NCBI GenBank assembly: GCA_025355595.1
Contig: JANXZI010000719.1
Location: 1-5,377 of the forward strand
Origin: Spartobacteria bacterium
GTDB lineage: Bacteria > Verrucomicrobiota > Verrucomicrobiia > Chthoniobacterales > Chthoniobacteraceae
DNA length: 5,377 nucleotides
Direction of reading: 5' to 3'
A model generated the notes under the pieces. The model searched no databases. It was not told where the DNA came from and was given only the letters and a program-made list of their open reading frames with translations. Shown here piece after piece: positions 4,704 through 5,377 of the stretch (positions are counted from its first letter, which is position 1; each line of letters begins with the position of its first letter). The position numbers and the translations under genes were made by a program.

Positions 4704-5377
4704 ATGTCCGCACCTGCAAACGCAACACCCATCGTCAGCGCCAATGGTCTCGTTGTCCGCTATGGCCCAACCACGCTGCTCGCCGGCTCGACCATCGCGC
4801 TCCACGAGGGCGAGCACGTAGGTCTCGTCGGGCGCAATGGCTGCGGAAAAAGCACCCTGCTGAAAATCATCGCGGGCGATCTGGAGCCGGATGAAGGCGA
4901 AGTCTCGCGCCGACGTGGGATCATGACCGGCTTCCTGTCGCAGACGTTCGACCTCGACATGGACGCGACCGTCGAGACGAACATCCTCAGCGGCGCGCAG
5001 CACATTCTCGACATCATCGCCGAATACGAGAACACGCCTGGCGACTCGCATCGCGGGGCGGATTTGCTCGACGAGATCGAGCGGCACGACGGATGGAACC
5101 TCGATTCGCGGCTGAAGAGCCTGCTCCAAAATCTTCACGCACCCGCGCCGGATCGCATCGTCCGCCCGCTGAGCGGCGGGGAGAAACGCCGCGTCGCACT
5201 TTGCCGCGCGCTCATCGCGCAGCCCGAGCTGCTCATCCTCGACGAGCCGACGAACCACCTCGATCCGCAGAGCGTCGAGTGGCTGGAGAATTTCCTGCGC
5301 AGCTATCCCGGCACCTGCTTCCTCGTCACGCACGACCGCTACTTTCTCGATCGCGTCGCCACGCGCATCGTCGAACT
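4704..5377 (+). CDS. ABC-F family ATPase (Uup/EttA-like), 3' end beyond the window
   Basis: The first 224 codons of an ABC-F protein, a soluble ATPase with two nucleotide-binding domains that acts on ribosomes and has no membrane domain. Nearly all of domain 1 is visible: beta strands from Ile10; Walker A GRNGCGKST (43-51); Q-loop Gln80; an insert of about 65 residues between Q-loop and signature, where ABC-F arm elements lie; signature LSGGEKRRVAL (156-166); Walker B LLILDEPTNHLD (176-187) with catalytic Glu181; and switch His210 in VTHDRYFLD. The DEPTNHLD form and the GEKRR signature are typical of ABC-F. The linker and domain 2 lie past base 5377, so Uup, EttA and other subtypes cannot be separated; the sequence reads most like Uup. 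ATG 4704 is preferred because MSAPANATPIVSANGL leads straight into the domain; an in-frame ATG at 4656 would add 16 residues. No Shine-Dalgarno is visible. Truncation is by the window edge, not a mutation. Confidence 0.93.
   Translation, partial: MSAPANATPIVSANGLVVRYGPTTLLAGSTIALHEGEHVGLVGRNGCGKSTLLKIIAGDLEPDEGEVSRRRGIMTGFLSQTFDLDMDATVETNILSGAQHILDIIAEYENTPGDSHRGADLLDEIERHDGWNLDSRLKSLLQNLHAPAPDRIVRPLSGGEKRRVALCRALIAQPELLILDEPTNHLDPQSVEWLENFLRSYPGTCFLVTHDRYFLDRVATRIVE

Noticed and set aside
4566..5333. Minus-strand open frame of 255 codons opposite the ABC-F gene
   Set aside because: The plus strand encodes an unmistakable ABC-F domain here; the antisense frame has no family resemblance and also crosses the repeat block.

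Overview
This 5.4-kb window is GC-rich bacterial chromosome (about 65% GC or more in most genes) with conventional protein-coding genes separated by structured intergenic DNA. It holds five complete genes and one partial gene. The gene content, the lack of Shine-Dalgarno motifs and the small Lys/Glu-rich coiled-coil protein remind me of Verrucomicrobiota (Chthoniobacter- or Opitutus-like bacteria). That placement is a judgement from memory; nothing in the window fixes the taxon.

Layout from left to right. (1) 40-1287, +: a 12-helix MFS carrier of the oxalate/formate antiporter (OxlT-like) family. (2) 1288-1490: a gene-free convergent gap holding a long imperfect inverted repeat. (3) 1491-1772, -: a 93-residue, highly charged coiled-coil protein of unknown function. 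(4) 1773-1876: a short divergent gap in which the same 12-mer (CAACTCTCAACC) lies 15-17 nt upstream of both start codons, so it forms an inverted repeat. (5) 1877-2671, +: a Cof-type HAD phosphatase. (6) 2681-3313, +: a uracil-DNA-glycosylase-superfamily protein of clearly lower GC, probably acquired horizontally. (7) 3405-4403, +: cysteine synthase, a PLP enzyme with all main motifs. (8) 4404-4703: a 300-nt gap mostly filled by a nested double inverted repeat, 4406-4602. (9) 4704 to the window end, +: the first ATPase domain of an ABC-F (Uup/EttA-like) protein, cut off by the window edge.

The genes do not form an obvious pathway: transport, phosphate-ester hydrolysis, DNA repair, cysteine biosynthesis and ribosome-associated ATPase functions sit side by side. 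HAD, UDG-like and CysK are co-directional and closely spaced (9 and 91 nt) and could be co-transcribed. I see no toxin-antitoxin, CRISPR, retron, phage or other clear defence system. The points most worth following are the nested palindromic repeat after cysK, the shared leader motif of the divergent pair, and the compositionally foreign UDG-like gene.
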